Of a stretch of 64,000 nt of DNA, positions 47,898-60,532 are shown one piece after another. Numbering within the stretch: position 1 is the first letter of the stretch; every line of letters starts with the position of its first letter. The notes beneath the pieces were generated by a model. The model did no database searches, had not been told where the DNA came from, and worked only from the letters and a program-made list of their open reading frames with translations. This DNA comes from Flaccisagitta enflata (lineage: Eukaryota > Chaetognatha > Sagittoidea > Aphragmophora): positions 27,962,001-28,026,000 of the forward strand of contig OZ231128.1 in assembly GCA_965153355.1 (NCBI GenBank), read 5' to 3'. The position numbers and the translations under genes were made by a program.

Positions 47898-48707
47898 TCA
47901 CAGGGTGGAAAAAAGGTCAGTTGAGTGACCATTGCCCCTACTACCTTGGAAAAAAGTTTATCGCATTTCCCATATTAGTTTTCATAATGTTTATAAAATG
48001 TCATGAAAACAAAATAATAATGAAGTAATAAAACCATTTTTAAGGAATCTTCATAATTCGCCAAATACATCATTTTATCTCTAGCCAGATTTTTATGACT
48101 GTATAAGAGCTTAGTTTACATAAGCCTGCTTCAACAATGCGATAAACTTTTTTCCAAGATAGTACTTGGTTTTTAAGGCTCTACTCAATGCGGGGAAGTG
48201 TTTTCTAGCCAAAATCAAATCATCCTTGGGGCGCCTTTTGAAAAACATGAAAAATTCCAGATTCTAAATTTGATTTTGCATAAAAAAATTTGCAGGTAGG
48301 TTTGACTTATTCAATGATATCATATTGTTTTTCCTGTTAAAACTTCCTTTCATTTGATGGGTCGCACTATAGGGTTTCAAAAAAAAAAAAATATTTTTGA
48401 AGCTACTGCTACAGAAATTTCAACAATGGCCTATAATATGAAAATCATATTTCTTTGAAAAACTATATGAAAGAAAATTTCCTCAGAATTAACAATTTAA
48501 GGTCAAAAAATAAGTCATACTAACCTGCAAATCTTTTATTTCGTTTTTTGCAAAATCAAGAAAAAAATCTTGAGTTTGTCATTTTTTTCACAAAGCGCCC
48601 CAAAGATGATTTGATTTTGGCTAGAAAACAACTCCTTACATTAAGTGGAGCCCAAAAAAACAGGTGGTGGCCATGGTCACTCGACTTGACCCTTTTCCAC
48701 CTAGTGC
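47898..48707. mobile_element. Three-armed foldback element
   Basis: Outer inverted ends CAGGGTGGAAAAAAGGTCAG (47900) and CTTGACCCTTTTCCACCTAG (ending 48702) enclose two internal inverted pairs: CCTTGGAAAAAAGTTTATCG (47952) with CGATAAACTTTTTTCCAAGA (48141), and TTCTAGCCAAAATCAAATCA (48204) with TGATTTGATTTTGGCTAGAA (48607). No transposase frame. CAGGGTGG-type ends are compatible with hAT, but no target duplication was found. Confidence 0.75.
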
Positions 48708-49060
48708 TACAATCGTCGCTGCAAGGCAAAACAGATGTCACATGCGGAGGCAGAATGTTATAAGAAACCGTAACCATTGGCAGATGTCCTATGCAGAAGT
48801 GCAAAGCAATGACAAGTCACAACAATCGCTGCAAGGCAAAATAAATAGGTGACATAAGTGGAGCTAGAATGCAATAAGAAACCACAATCATTGGCATCGC
48901 TACAAGTACAAGACATATGTCAAATCATGTCTTATACGAAGGTAGAATGTGATAAGAAGCCTCAAACATTGCTGCAAGACAAGACAGAGAAATATGCGGA
49001 CGTGCAATGCGATGATAAGCCACAATCATCGCTCATAGACAAGATAGAGTGGCTACGGAA
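48708..49060 (+). repeat. Degenerate tandem repeat of about 65-75 bp
   Basis: About five units share ATCGCTGCAAGGCAAAACAG, AGAATGYGATAAGAARCC-like and CACAATCATTG words. Translated units share a V-x-C-[DN]-x-K-P-Q motif in two frames, broken by stops, so this may be a decayed coding repeat. Confidence 0.55.
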
Positions 49061-49302
49061 GTGCATCTCGCTGCGAAAAAGAAATGACTAATGGAAAGAT
49101 TTGAACTCTTGCGTTGCTGCGGCGCCTGGCGTGCTTTTTTTCCTCCATCAATCAAATATTTTGCGGAGAGTGTATATTGTTTATGATGTGACGTGACCTA
49201 GGCAAATACGCAAATATAAAGCGTTGTGTCGAGGAAATATGTGTAAAATATTGATGCTCTGTGTGATGATATCGAATGATGAATTACGGTCAGCGAGAGG
49301 CT

Positions 49303-49340
<38 letters not shown>

Positions 49341-49507
49341 TGCGCTGTGAACTCACATGAACGATGCGTGCGTTTACAGAGAAAATTGCTCGGATGACAG
49401 CGGATGACAGCCAACCCACATGATGCATGTAAAATCGAAAAACTGCTCAAATGAAAGATTCTGCGCAGTAAACGGACACGAGTTGATATCATTCACAAAA
49501 AGGACTG
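49061..49507. other. Spacer with A32 run
   Basis: A poly(A) run at 49304-49336; nothing else recognised. GGATGACAGC occurs twice in tandem near 49392. Confidence 0.4.
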
Positions 49508-49756
<249 letters not shown>

Positions 49757-50089
49757 ATTTGAGTTTGTGTCACATAGACTCTGATCTGTCATTACGCTTT
49801 GATTGCCTTGTTTCTTTTCTTTTCTTTTTTTTTTCTTGTTATTTGTCTTTTGTTGTTTTTTTGTTGTTTTGTGTGTTTCGTTGTTTCTTTTCTTTTCCTT
49901 TTCTTGGACAACATATATTTGGTATCGTACGTTCTTTTCTTCTCCTCTAGAATGATGGCTTGCTCCGGTCTTAGTTTTTTGGGTCTCTCTTTAGTTATTC
50001 TTTCTGCTTTCTCTATTTCCAATACCAACAACAACCCTGACTGGTGGGATGATATTGCCATTCCATATTTTGACGAAGGCACACACACG

Positions 50090-50136
<47 letters not shown>

Positions 50137-50169
50137 ATACACAAAAAAATAAATAAATAAACAGATGAA
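49757..50169. other. T-rich DNA and (CA)n
   Basis: TTTTC/TTGTTT-rich stretch, then (CA)n at 50080-50142. The short plus-strand frame from 49953 has a hydrophobic start (MMACSGLSFLGLSLVIL) but runs into the CA repeat and is not accepted. Confidence 0.35.
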
Positions 50170-50205
50170 CAACAAGTGACGCGGGGTCGGAATATCGTTG
50201 CAGCC

Positions 50206-50239
<34 letters not shown>

Positions 50240-50318
50240 AAATGCGCGTTTCTGCAAGTTTCGACTTGAAGAATCCGATGGACGGACCGACGGATCGAGT
50301 AAGCCTCAACTTAAAAGA
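50170..50318 (+). mobile_element. HTE, type 3b, with (CA)n replacing its middle
   Basis: Head AACAAGTGACGCGGGGTCGG, ATATCGTTGCAGCCCTG, then (CA)n at 50209-50236, then GACGGACCGACGGATCGAG and a decayed tail TAAGCCTCAACTTAAAAG. Confidence 0.6.
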
Positions 50319-50626
50319 AAGAGAGAAAGTGAGTGAGGGAGAGAAATTAGAGAGAAAAGGAGAGTAAACGAGGCCCTCGTAATCGCTATTTCATGACCCA
50401 TGAAGGAAAACAAGCCTTATCTACAGAATTCATTTGCAATTATGAATGTCAGGGAACGATCTGGTTCAAGAATATATGGAACCAAGAAAGAAGTTACGAT
50501 ACGCCCAGGAGCCGTGCAAAGCCAAGGCAAACCAAAACGAAACCATCGCCCGCTTGTTTTTCCAGTTTACTTCCTTTAGCTGTACGATTACTTTTTGGTT
50601 TGGTCCTTTCGTTGCCCATGAAGTCG
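50319..50626. other. No feature seen
   Basis: ACGAGGCCCTCGTAATCGC at 50367 may be an HTE head crumb; otherwise nothing recognised. Confidence 0.3.
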
Positions 50627-50845
50627 TCACTCGTCAGTGACGTCGTCAGTGACGTCGTCGTTGTTGTCATGGTTACCTGTCGGTGACGTCGTCAGTGACG
50701 TCGTCACTCGTCAGTGACGTCGTCGTTGGTTCCGTCGTTCAGGGCATTGACATTGGTTTTGTTTTTGTTCTTGTTCTTGCTCTTGTTCTTGTTCTTGTTC
50801 TTGTTCTTGTTCTTGTTCTTGTTCTTGTTCTTATTTTTGTTTTTG
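50627..50845. repeat. TGACGTCGTC minisatellite and (TTGTTC)n
   Basis: GTCAGTGACGTCGTC units recur five times between 50632 and 50725, then TTGTTC hexamers at 50764-50845. TGACGTC is a CRE/ATF-like core, but its tandem setting argues for a plain repeat. Confidence 0.75.
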
Positions 50846-51206
50846 TTTGGCTTTACTAGCTGAGGTTTCTATATGCGTTATTATCAACATAGTCGTCAGC
50901 ATTGCAACTGTTGGTCATTGACCAGTGGTAAACGACACATCAGGTTTGTCAGTGATGCCTCTTTCAGTTTCGTAAATCAATATTGTCTTCGACTTCGTTT
51001 AAATAAGATACAAAGTCAGATTGATGTCATTATCGACAATTACGCCGTTTTGAGCGTCGTTTTGACTTTGATTATTCACTTTTATTTAATTGACGTTGTC
51101 ATCACACATCAATGGATACGTCCATCGTCATCAGCGTCTTCCGTTTAACTCGTCCTTGAAAAAAGCAGTAAAAGTACCCATCACTGTCATCGTCAGCTCT
51201 ATCGTT
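50846..51206. other. No supported gene
   Basis: GTCATCGTCATC-rich words and one 91-codon frame with no start, domain or splice support. Confidence 0.35.
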
Positions 51207-51410
51207 AAACAAGGTCAACACCTGTAAGTCGCGCGCGGCCAGCAAGATTTAACGACAAAATGTCAAAATGTAAAATGACTTAAAATTACTTGAAATGACG
51301 TAAAACAGCAAAAAAAGTTAACGTGGACAGACGGACCAACAAACGGACCGACCGACCGACCGACCGACAGACATAGCGGGTAATAGAGTCGCGTAGCACG
51401 CGACTAAAAA
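51207..51410 (+). mobile_element. HTE, type B, short
   Basis: Head AAACAAGGTCAACACCTGTAAG, AAGTCGCGCGCGGCC, a few TGACTTAAAA decamers, (GACC)n, tail ATAGCGGGTAATAGAG, hairpin AGTCGCGTAGCACGCGACT and AAAAA. Confidence 0.82.
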
Positions 51411-51455
51411 CAGTTTGGGTATAGTGAGGGATATTGTTCCACCTATCATAGAACC
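51411..51455 (+). repeat. GTGAGGGATATTGTTCC repeat next to the HTE tail
   Basis: CAGTTTGGGTATAGTGAGGG and ATATTGTTCCACCTATCATA abut the HTE end at 51410. The same sequence occurs at 37999-38220, inverted at 57799-57842, and in part at 3895. Confidence 0.65.
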
Positions 51456-51587
51456 GGGTACTCGGATGTCTTATCACCTGTTACACAATTACTGATATTG
51501 CGACCCGAATAGCAAAACCATGAAAATCATACTGCTAGACTATAGTCGGCCCGGTAACATGGAACAAGACAATTAATCATTTGATAA

Positions 51588-51895
51588 AAAGTACAGACGC
51601 GTTTAACCGCCAAAGATGACAATTCAGATTAATCATATGTCATTGTCATTGTCATTGTCATTGTCATTGTCATTGTCATTGTCATTGTCATTGTCATTGT
51701 CATTGCCATTGCCATGGTCATTGGCATTTTCATTGTCATTGTCATTGTCATTGTAATCGGCAAGTACAGACGCGTTTAACTGCGTAAGATGACAGTACAG
51801 ATTGATCATTTGTCATCGTTATTGTTATTGTCATTGTCATTGTCATTGTCATTGTCATTGTCATTGTCATTGTCATTATCATTGTAATTGGCAAG
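51588..51895. repeat. (CATTGT)n in a tandem duplication of about 175 bp
   Basis: Two copies of a leader (AAGTACAGACGCGTTTAAC, AGATGACA, GATCATTTGTCAT) each precede a CATTGT hexamer array. The leader begins a third time at 51890. Confidence 0.85.
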
Positions 51896-51944
51896 TACAG
51901 GCGTGCGCGCATATAAGTGAACGTCTGTCAATGAACCTCGAGAA

Positions 51945-52278
51945 ATGAAGGCCAACACCTATAAGTCCCGTGCTGGACATAAGTAACTTAGGATGACTTA
52001 AGATGACTTAAGATGACTTAAAATGACTTAAAAAGACATAAAATGATGATAAATGACTTATACGGCTAAATTGACTAAAGTGACTCAATATAAAGTAAAA
52101 TGACTTAAAATGACTTAGAATGACTTAGAATGACTAAGAATGACTTAGAATGACTTAGAATGACCTAAAATAACTAAGAATAACTAAAAGTAATAAAAAA
52201 AGTAAAGTTTGACCGACGGACGGACGGACGGACGGACGGACAAAGTGGGTTGTAGAGTCGCGTGCACGCGACTAAAAA
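51945..52278 (+). mobile_element. HTE, type B
   Basis: Head GAAGGCCAACACCTATAAG, AAGTCCCGTGCTGGACATAA, TGACTTAAAA/TGACTTAGAA decamers (51985-52190), (GGAC)n, tail AAAGTGGGTTGTAGAG and the perfect palindrome AGTCGCGTGCACGCGACT. Closely related to 6401-6756. Confidence 0.85.
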
Positions 52279-52525
52279 GAAAGATTATCCAACATTGAAA
52301 TTTCGCGCATAAACGTCGGTAAGTGAAATGGAGGTTTCTAATAAAGTGAAGAAATAATAATAAAACGAGCTAAACCGAAGAAGAAAGAGAGAGAGAGAGA
52401 ATGTGAAAGAGAGAGAAAGATATTCGATACAAGAAAATTCCCCATGGGTTTTAAGGATTAACAAGAAGAAATATAAGGAAAACCAATGGCAGAGGAGAGA
52501 TAGGGACAACTTAAAACAGAGAAAA

Positions 52526-52586
<61 letters not shown>
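52279..52586. repeat. Purine-rich DNA and (GA)n
   Basis: GAGA-rich patches at 52384-52415 and (GA)n at 52533-52584, ending at the 338-bp repeat. Confidence 0.8.
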
Positions 52587-52591
<5 letters not shown>

Positions 52592-52924
52592 CGATGTGTC
52601 TTTTCTTTGAGATAACGGCGTTTCAATAAGGAGAAGGCAGGAAGGAAGAATACAGTAAAGTTCTATTCATTCAATGAAATTTCGAACGCAATGATTAAAG
52701 AAATTCAAATGGAAGCAGTATTTATAGGAGAGAAAAACGTGATTACAAAGAATGTGAACTTGAGCAAAACGTGACCACTTTTCACCTTGATTTTGCCCAA
52801 ATATGTAAATATCTCGCCTTTTTACAAGTACAAATGAAAGAATGCTGACAATTTCTTTAGGGAATTCGCATTTCTAAAACACGCGCAAATTGCAGTTACA
52901 AGACTCACATACCTACATTCCACT
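52587..52924. repeat. 338-bp direct repeat, left copy
   Basis: Runs from AGCATCGATGTGTCTTTTCT to CACATACCTACATTCCACT. It differs from 55091-55428 at two positions (GATTAAAG/GAATAAAG, TTTAGGG/TTTAAGG). It contains GCAGTATTTATAGGAG, a TATA-like word. Preceded by (GA)n. Confidence 0.92.
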
Positions 52925-54630
52925 CGGCCACACACCCACAAAACGTGACCGATGATCTCGTTTTATGAATGTTGACCTTGCAGAAAACCGTGACAGAAAA
53001 GCTAAATAAAATAACAAAGATTTTAATAGATGTTTTGCACAGAAAAAAAATGTGTAAGACATACACAACACACGGACTATACAGTACCACTTTAAGATAC
53101 TCAATGCTAATTCAAAAAATTTGCCGGCAAAACAAAATTCTACCATTTTCAAACTATGATCAGACCACATAATTCCAAAAGACAAAAACATTTACAATCC
53201 TGACACCATTTAGACCAAAAATACCGAGCGATAAAAAACATATCTCAGCAAAGAGAATGTACAAATACCATGAGAAAAAAGATCAAAAACTTTGCACTTC
53301 CACACCAGTGCCACTGAAAAATAACCCAATTGACATCAAACAAAAGGTAAAATACAAAAGCAATTAGATTACCATTAATTTGAGTACCTCTGCTCATGAA
53401 ACTTGAAACTTGACATTTTTACAGCTGAAAATAAGGACAGAACAAAAACCCAATGCACTTATGACGACGTAAAGATAAACAGGACTGGTCAAATCGCAAT
53501 AACCATAAACTCATAGGCCGACGCCATTCTTAAAACTGAATAGGACAAATGGGGAAACAAAATTTAGTTCACACACATGAAAGTACGAAAAAAGATAAAA
53601 AGAAAACGAAAAGTGAGGGCCCCACCCGACCTCTTAGGGGCAAGAAAAAAAAACATGTCATGACCTCCATGACAAAACTGTAATGGCAAAATAGTCGTTC
53701 ACCAGAAATAAGACATAATCATGTACGAAAGGATATTCTTTTCAGATTACCATTCCATCCTGTGAAAACATTTTAAGAAAATACACATGCCACAATGAGA
53801 TAAAAGAATGAACTAACTTGTGCACTCATTTCCATGAGACAAAAATAATCCTAACTTACGCTCTGACACTGAGGCACCGCACTGCGCACTGCACTGATGC
53901 ACTGCACCGATGCACTGTACTGACATACTGACATACAAAACTTATCAGACCCAAACGAAGATCAGAACCAATTGTCATGGCAACAGACAGAACACGGACG
54001 CAAGGCAGGGAGCCCGGAGACAAACTACAATCCAACAGTGGCAATGGCACAACTACGTTTTTCTCAACTCTACTGAAAATTACAGACGGATCGACTAACC
54101 AACCACAGAGACACAAGACCGAGAACAGACACAGAATGAACGGCATGAAAACAGTTTCCATCGCTCAGTTGACCAACGGACCACAGATCTATAGAGCAAA
54201 ATTTATGCACTGAATTGAGTATACAAAAAAAAGAAAAAAGTCTCGTTCTCCCTTTAAGTCAGCCAAAATATTACATAACCACTTTTTTAAGAAAGAGAAA
54301 ACAACCCCGTAATGGCACAAGCAAAAAAAAAAAAAAAAAAAACAAAAACTTTCGTTCCTTCACCACTTTAATAAGAGTACAAAACTGCAATGATGACTGA
54401 CGGCAATATAAGTTTTGTTTAACCAACGACCTAAAAAACATTTCTCCTTTTACCAATTACAAAACACAGATTTAATCACAAGACAAACGCCACCTCTTTA
54501 CACCGAACTCGGAGCAAATGCATCCCCCGTTTTACCCAAGAAAAAAGATACCGTCAAAATTGTCATCAATTACTACTCATTGAACGAAAATCCGCTTGGA
54601 GAAGTCCATTGTTTGTTGACCAAAACACGT
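52925..54630. other. Interior of the direct-repeat unit, no gag-pol seen
   Basis: About 1.7 kb of AT-rich DNA with short unsupported frames. CACTGATGCACTGCACCGAT-type small repeats lie near 53870-53935. No primer-binding site matching a tRNA 3' end was recognised just after the left repeat. Confidence 0.45.
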
Positions 54631-54951
54631 TCAAAATGGATCATAGAGATAGTCCCAAATCTCGTTGTAAATGAAAACGTCACTGTTGGCTCTTTCCACA
54701 ATTCCATTCGCTGAAGACGCAAGAAGACACAAGATGATATCGCCCCTTCCACTATCCAGTGGATAGCCGCAAGCCTTGTCGCAATCACTGCCGGTAATCA
54801 CCACCAGCGAGTCCATTTCACATCCCAATCCTCCTCCTCCTCCCCCATTAAATGACACCCACGCGTGCTGCCGATCTTCTGAAATGAGCTTACCAACACC
54901 ACGCGCGTCAACGAGGGACTGCGCACGACGATCGGAAAACAACCCAGTCAT
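54631..54951 (-). CDS. Candidate exon or short ORF, unknown product
   Basis: Minus-strand open frame of 106 codons (MTGLFSDRRAQSLVDARG to DYLYDPF), clearly more GC-rich than the surrounding AT-rich DNA and open for nine codons before the Met. It contains a six-Gly run and GSDCDKACGYPLDSG. No domain was recognised. An internal GTAAGC at 54891 could be a donor. It lies inside the direct-repeat unit, so it may belong to that element. Confidence 0.3.
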   Translation of the reverse strand: MTGLFSDRRAQSLVDARGVGKLISEDRQHAWVSFNGGGGGGLGCEMDSLVVITGSDCDKACGYPLDSGRGDIILCLLASSANGIVERANSDVFIYNEIWDYLYDPF

Positions 54952-54991
54952 GGAGCAGTTGGTGTCCGGAGCTGATCGTCACAGCCGACCA

Positions 54992-55072
54992 ACTGGAATG
55001 GCCCAGGTGCAGAGGAATGCTTTCTCACCAGTCTCTTCGGAGGCGTGGGTTCGAATCCCACCGCTGCCACCA
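54992..55072 (+). pseudogene. tRNA-Leu pseudogene with encoded CCA
   Basis: The 3' half matches eukaryotic tRNA-Leu: CAGTCTCTTCGGAGGCG (variable arm), GTGGGTTCGAATCCCAC (T arm, perfect B box), CGCTGCC, A, then CCA at 55070-55072. TGGCCCAGGTG at 54999 fits the A box. The 5' acceptor strand (ACTGGAA) cannot pair with CGCTGCC and the anticodon arm is scrambled, so it is not functional. An encoded CCA in a eukaryote implies copying from mature tRNA. Confidence 0.8.
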
Positions 55073-55090
55073 GTGAAGAGTAGGAGAGAA

Positions 55091-55427
55091 AGCATCGATG
55101 TGTCTTTTCTTTGAGATAACGGCGTTTCAATAAGGAGAAGGCAGGAAGGAAGAATACAGTAAAGTTCTATTCATTCAATGAAATTTCGAACGCAATGAAT
55201 AAAGAAATTCAAATGGAAGCAGTATTTATAGGAGAGAAAAACGTGATTACAAAGAATGTGAACTTGAGCAAAACGTGACCACTTTTCACCTTGATTTTGC
55301 CCAAATATGTAAATATCTCGCCTTTTTACAAGTACAAATGAAAGAATGCTGACAATTTCTTTAAGGAATTCGCATTTCTAAAACACGCGCAAATTGCAGT
55401 TACAAGACTCACATACCTACATTCCAC

Positions 55428-55428
<1 letters not shown>
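55091..55428. repeat. 338-bp direct repeat, right copy
   Basis: Same length and 99.4% identical to 52587-52924. Preceded by the purine-rich GTGAAGAGTAGGAGAGAA and followed by (GA)n. The pair could be LTRs of a non-coding LTR element in a GA repeat, though TG...CA ends are not evident. Confidence 0.92.
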
Positions 55429-55466
<38 letters not shown>

Positions 55467-56412
55467 TATGGATGATGTAGAAGAAAGAGTTAAGGAATGA
55501 GTGTGTAAGCTAGCGAAAGAAAAGAAAGACAAACTGCAAGACATTCTCAACCAAGTTTATGATGATGGATTCCGTATAGGAAATATGAAACGGAGAAAAA
55601 AAAACGGGACGGGAAAAGCATGGAGAAAAAATCGAGGCTAAGCGGAAGAAAGAGGATTCAATGATAAAAGAGAAGAAAGAAAAAGAAGAGAAGCGAGTCA
55701 AAGAAGGGGGAAAGGATGAGACGAGGCATATGAGCAAAATCAACAAGTAAACAAACAAAATAGAAAAAAAAAGAAGAAAAAAAAACCAACCCCAAGTGAG
55801 CCAATTGAAAATAAAAATAGAAGACCAAACCATCAAATGTGGTCGAAGACTAAAAACAAAAGAAGGCCGATCGTCCAATCAGAAAAGTGAGCTAATCAAC
55901 CAAACAATCAACGAACAAACAAACATGGTTGACTTAGTGAGAGAGACGCAGAAAACAGGGCTACGGGAGAAAGAGGCTGAGTGAAGCAGAGAGAAAAGAA
56001 AGGTGGACAGGAAGAAAAAAGAATCGAAAGAAGGATCAGACATTAGAAAAACAAAGATAAGAAATACACTTGAGCTTCACTAGAGCGCATGCCAAAGGAC
56101 TAGGCCAAATTATGCCTTAAAGTGAAGCTGCCTTATTGCCAACATAGAAATAACTGAAAAATCTTTCAAGGGACTGTAAGTTAGATGCCTTATAGGAGGG
56201 CATGCCTTATTAGCGGGTGCGCTCTAGCGGTGCTCCACTGTAGACTCGAGATTGAGTGAGTTGATACTTGATAGACGCTCAAAAAATGGTTTACATGACT
56301 TTCCAACAAAAAATTCTCTCATACTCTTATTTCGTGCCCCCTTTACAGTTACACTGAGAATCAAGCTTGCGTCTTACATTTACAAAGCAGGTTTGAAACG
56401 ATGTCATTCGCC
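55429..56412. other. (GA)n and purine-rich DNA, possible small TIR element
   Basis: (GA)n at 55431-55464, then A/G-rich DNA. CACTAGAGCGCATGCC (56079) and GGTGCGCTCTAGCGGTG (56217) are imperfect inverted ends of a possible element of about 160 bp with ATGCCTTA repeats inside. Confidence 0.4.
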
Positions 56413-56559
56413 TTTTTAGTCGCGGACACGCGACTCTACACCTTGCGGTGTCGGTCGGTCGGTCGGTCGGTAACATTTTTGAAATGCGAGCGTTTTTTTT
56501 TTCGTCACTGCCCGTGCCCAACTGTCCGCGACTGTCCTTCCGTGTATCTGGCCTTGTTT
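56413..56559 (-). mobile_element. HTE, type 2, compact
   Basis: Inverted copy with hairpin AGTCGCGGACACGCGACT, tail CTACACCTTGCGGTGTCGG, (TCGG)n, head GTGCCCAACTGTCCGCGACT and CCGTGTATCTGGCCTTGTT. Confidence 0.85.
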
Positions 56560-57148
56560 ACTTTTATGCGTGCACGTTATGCCCATTAAGATCACAGTCT
56601 CGAGGCTCAAATCCAAGCCAGCTTTAAGGCTCAAACACCTGCCTCATGCTAAGGCTCAAATCCTAGCCCTGAGGCTTATATTCCAGCCTCTTATCACAAA
56701 TCCCAACCTGGATGCCAAATCTCAGCATTGAGGCTTTAACCTCGGCCTTGAAGCTTTGTTTCGTCTAACCCTTAGCTTTTTGGACTTTATGGACGGTTCT
56801 GCACCACCCTCCCCTTATAAATGTTTTACCACTGGTCCTGCCCAACCGCACGCGGCTAGGGTAGCCCACTTTCTGCGGGCCAATGCCAACAAAATTTGTT
56901 GTACCAAATCTTAAATTCCTAACGAATTTTGTTTCCCCTCAACCTATTGCAGTAGAAGCCAAACACAATCCGTTGTAATCAGTCAATTCCGGTCATGCGT
57001 GTGTAAAGTTTTATTTCGAGTCTCGTACTTACTTTCCTAGTCGTAGACTCACCTGTCTTAAGTACTGAAACAATCAAATAAATGCGTCTCGTTTTCTTTT
57101 GTTTACGCAATTTTCGTGTTTCGAGTTTTTTAGTGAGTAATCGTACTT
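56560..57148. repeat. FBA array fragment and HTE head crumb
   Basis: GGCTCAAATCCTAGCCCTGA-type units of about 20 bp at 56596-56765 without FBA ends; CCTGCCCAACCGCACGCGGC at 56835 is an inverted HTE head. The rest to 57148 holds nothing recognised. Confidence 0.55.
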
Positions 57149-57150
57149 GG

Positions 57151-57213
<63 letters not shown>

Positions 57214-57245
57214 TTTTTCTTTCTTTCTTTCGTTCTTTCTTTCGT

Positions 57246-57317
<72 letters not shown>

Positions 57318-57342
57318 TATGGTCTTACAATCTTTCTTTCTT

Positions 57343-57438
<96 letters not shown>

Positions 57439-57439
57439 T

Positions 57440-57515
<76 letters not shown>

Positions 57516-57518
57516 TTT

Positions 57519-57549
<31 letters not shown>

Positions 57550-57592
57550 TTTTCTTTCTTTTTTTTTCTTTCTTTCTTTCCTTCTTTCAAAA
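57149..57592. repeat. (TTTC)n microsatellite, 440 bp
   Basis: CTTT units with an ATGGTCTTACAAT break near 57318 and TTCG variants near 57230. Confidence 0.96.
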
Positions 57593-58163
57593 ATGATAAC
57601 TCAATTCGGACAATTCCAATTGCTTGCACGTGATTACAAGGGAGTTATAAGGAAAATTAGGGAAGTGGGCATGTGAACAGGATGGAAAGAGGGACAGATA
57701 GACAGATGGACGGACGGACAAACAGACGTCTGAATATTCACCACTGTGTTCTCCAGGATATCCTCCCATTGGGGTCGCTTCCCAATAACACGAGCGATGT
57801 ATGAAAGATGGAACAATATCCCTCACTACGCCCACACTGAAATAAATGGAGGGGAGGTATTGTCAGACAGAATAACCAAACTAACCTTACAAGAAATGGT
57901 TGACTCAATGGATGGATGTTTACATAGACATGCGATTCATAGCAGATCAGATTCAGATACTGCTATGAACGGATAAACGGAGTTGTGGAGGCAGAACAAG
58001 GTAACTACCTGGACGCATCACAAACCCGGTTCTCATATATACCGACCCAAGAAAGTAAAGCATTCAAATAAAAAAGGCAGTAAAAGAAAAGCATTTGTCA
58101 CTTACCACTGTTTCCATTTCTTTCATTATATCCTCCATTATCTCAAAGCCTAAAGCGATAAAT
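57593..58163. repeat. FBA right end and inverted GATATTGTTCC repeat
   Basis: GGACGGACAAACAGACG, CACCACTGTGTTCTCCAGGA and CCATTGGGGTCGCTTCCCAA (57708-57787) make a decayed FBA right end. GATGGAACAATATCCCTCAC at 57808 is the inverted form of the repeat at 51411-51455. Confidence 0.55.
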
Positions 58164-60285
<2,122 letters not shown>

Positions 60286-60343
60286 TCACTGCCCCTGCCC
60301 AACCGCACACAACTTTGATAGCCGTGTGTCCGGCCTTTTTTTT
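60286..60343 (-). mobile_element. HTE head fragment
   Basis: CACTGCCCCTGCCCAACCGC, ACACAACTTTGATAGCCG and TGTGTCCGGCC; the tract and tail are missing. Confidence 0.6.
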
Positions 60344-60532
60344 TGTCCTAAAATGTCTCCAAGCTTTGCCCTTTGCGAGCTTCTTATCTCCTCAATCTTC
60401 AGGCGTGTTTTTTTTTCATTCAGTTTTCTTTTCTGTCTCTCTCCACTCTCCAGTTTCCGTTAATCCCGCTTGATGCAATGATTCTTTTAACTTCCTCTCT
60501 TTATCAAAGAAAGTGGACTCCATTTAAATCCT
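60344..60532. other. No feature seen
   Basis: Pyrimidine-rich spacer before the FBA element. Confidence 0.3.

Noticed and set aside
49953-50152. Short frame with hydrophobic start MMACSGLSFLGLSLVIL
   Set aside because: It runs straight into a (CA)n array and no downstream exon was found.
54948-55130. Minus-strand frame containing VAAVGFEPTPPKRLV
   Set aside because: Antisense translation of the tRNA-Leu pseudogene, a well-known spurious protein pattern.
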